The translations under genes were made by a program, and so were the position numbers. A stretch of DNA of 5,868 nucleotides from an uncultured Collinsella sp. (GTDB lineage Bacteria > Actinomycetota > Coriobacteriia > Coriobacteriales > Coriobacteriaceae), in assembly GCA_900551185.1 (NCBI GenBank), contig URVF01000102.1, forward strand, positions 1 through 5,868, written 5' to 3'. Below are positions 5,576-5,868 of the stretch, piece after piece. How positions within the stretch are numbered: the first letter of the stretch is position 1; each line of letters begins with the position of its first letter. A model generated the notes under the pieces. The model was not told where the DNA came from. It did no database searches and worked only from the letters and a program-made list of their open reading frames with translations.

Positions 5576-5586
5576 TTGGATATAAC
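5559..5586 (+). promoter_or_regulatory. Candidate promoter of the rightward gene
   Basis: TTGCAA (5559-5564) and TATAAC (5581-5586) are separated by 16 nt. The spacer contains the right copy of the 12-bp inverted repeat, so a bound protein would block RNA polymerase. Confidence 0.5.
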
Positions 5587-5595
5587 ATATTGAAT

Positions 5596-5613
5596 ATATT
5601 GTTGTAACAATAT
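5596..5613. promoter_or_regulatory. 18-nt palindrome downstream of the predicted promoter
   Basis: ATATTGTT (5596-5603) and AACAATAT (5606-5613) are perfectly inverted around GT. The site lies just after the predicted -10, near the expected transcription start and 47 nt before the ATG, a common place for a repressor operator. Being AT-rich, it could also arise by chance. Confidence 0.4.
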
Positions 5614-5646
5614 TAGAGACAATGTCACAAGCCTGTCGTTCTAGTC

Positions 5647-5654
5647 AAAGGAAG
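5647..5654 (+). promoter_or_regulatory. Ribosome binding site of the rightward gene
   Basis: AAAGGAAG ends 5 nt before the ATG at 5660 and supports this as the true start of the truncated gene. Confidence 0.7.
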
Positions 5655-5659
5655 TAACA

Positions 5660-5818
5660 ATGCCCAAACGATTACTGAACATGTCCGCATCCGATTTTGC
5701 CGCCACGTCACCCATGGATCTAAAGCAGGCAATTCTGGCTTCCGAGGGACGTACCATCATGGCGGAAAACGTACCCTCTTCCCAATTTCTCGGCGGCGTT
5801 ACTAATGCAGAAATCGAA
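5660..5818 (+). CDS. N-terminal fragment of a PTS-linked protein of uncertain function, 3' truncated
   Basis: Fifty-three codons are present before the adapter cuts the gene. The start has a good ribosome binding site. The protein begins MPKRLLNMSASDFAATSP and contains LKQAILASEGRTIMAENV followed by FLGGVTNAEIE. From memory, this pattern (RLL-x-MSASD, ASEGR, GxVTNAE) resembles the N-terminus of a conserved family encoded beside lactose/cellobiose PTS genes. Members are often labelled haloacid-dehalogenase-like hydrolase or PEP-mutase-like, and I believe they carry a TIM-barrel-like fold. I could not verify this, and no catalytic residue is visible in the fragment. It is divergent from the LacE-like permease across a shared regulatory region, so a role in handling the imported sugar phosphate is plausible but inferred. 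Residues after 53 in a naive translation come from adapter. Confidence 0.6.
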
Positions 5819-5868
5819 CTGTCTCTTATACACATCTCCGAGCCCACGAGACTAGGCATGATCTCGTA
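5819..5868 (-). other. Untrimmed Nextera (Tn5) Read 2 library adapter
   Basis: Positions 5819-5852 are the reverse complement of the Nextera Read 2 adapter, with the 19-bp mosaic end at 5819-5837. An 8-nt i7 index TAGGCATG (5853-5860, which I recall as N706) and the first 8 bases of the P7 sequence (5861-5868) follow. Translations that run through here, including the MPSLVGSEMCIRDS start on the - strand, are artefacts. Confidence 0.98.

Noticed and set aside
24..5837. A composite transposon bounded by 19-bp Tn5 inverted repeats
   Set aside because: Both ends carry the adjoining Nextera adapter and index bases, there is no transposase gene between them, and the outer bases are P5/P7 primer sequence.

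Overview
The window is an assembled contig of about 5.8 kb whose two ends are untrimmed Illumina Nextera library adapters (1-42 and 5819-5868). Only 43-5818 is biological. The insert has strong G/C-ending codon use in its left half, a phosphotransferase (PTS) sugar economy, a lactose-type fused EIICB next to a 6-phospho-beta-galactosidase, and a Phd/RelE-type toxin-antitoxin pair. This would fit a gut actinomycete of the Coriobacteriia (Collinsella-like) recovered from a metagenome or isolate assembly. That assignment is an inference from composition and gene content, not a proven one.

Left part (43-2012, + strand): the 3' end of a lactose-family PTS EIICB gene (linker plus complete EIIB domain) is followed after a 75-nt hairpin-containing gap by a complete lacG-like 6-phospho-beta-galactosidase and a strong intrinsic terminator. 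Together they form a take-up-and-split unit: the PTS would deliver a phosphorylated beta-galactoside and LacG would hydrolyse it.

Middle (2030-3050): three regularly spaced 55-nt palindromes (period 80-81 bp) lie between that operon and a small two-gene toxin-antitoxin operon (Phd/YefM-type antitoxin, RelE/ParE-type toxin, 11-nt overlap). After the toxin comes an unusual cluster of interleaved inverted repeats.

Right part (3052-5818): on the - strand lies the C-terminal sugar-phosphate sensor domain of a DeoR-family regulator that has lost its DNA-binding N-terminus. Immediately upstream of it is the terminator of a complete second LacE-like EIICB gene (- strand). A 355-nt AT-rich intergenic region with several operator-like palindromes separates this gene from a divergently transcribed gene (+ strand), of which only the first 53 codons are present. 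The divergent pair looks like one regulated module. Its position against a beheaded deoR suggests the module may have been inserted there, or that the regulator has decayed.

No RNA gene, CRISPR array or complete insertion sequence was seen. The most interesting items are the three phased palindromes, the A-B-A'-B' inverted repeats behind the toxin gene, and the PTS/unknown-gene divergent promoter region with a widely split 12-bp inverted repeat.
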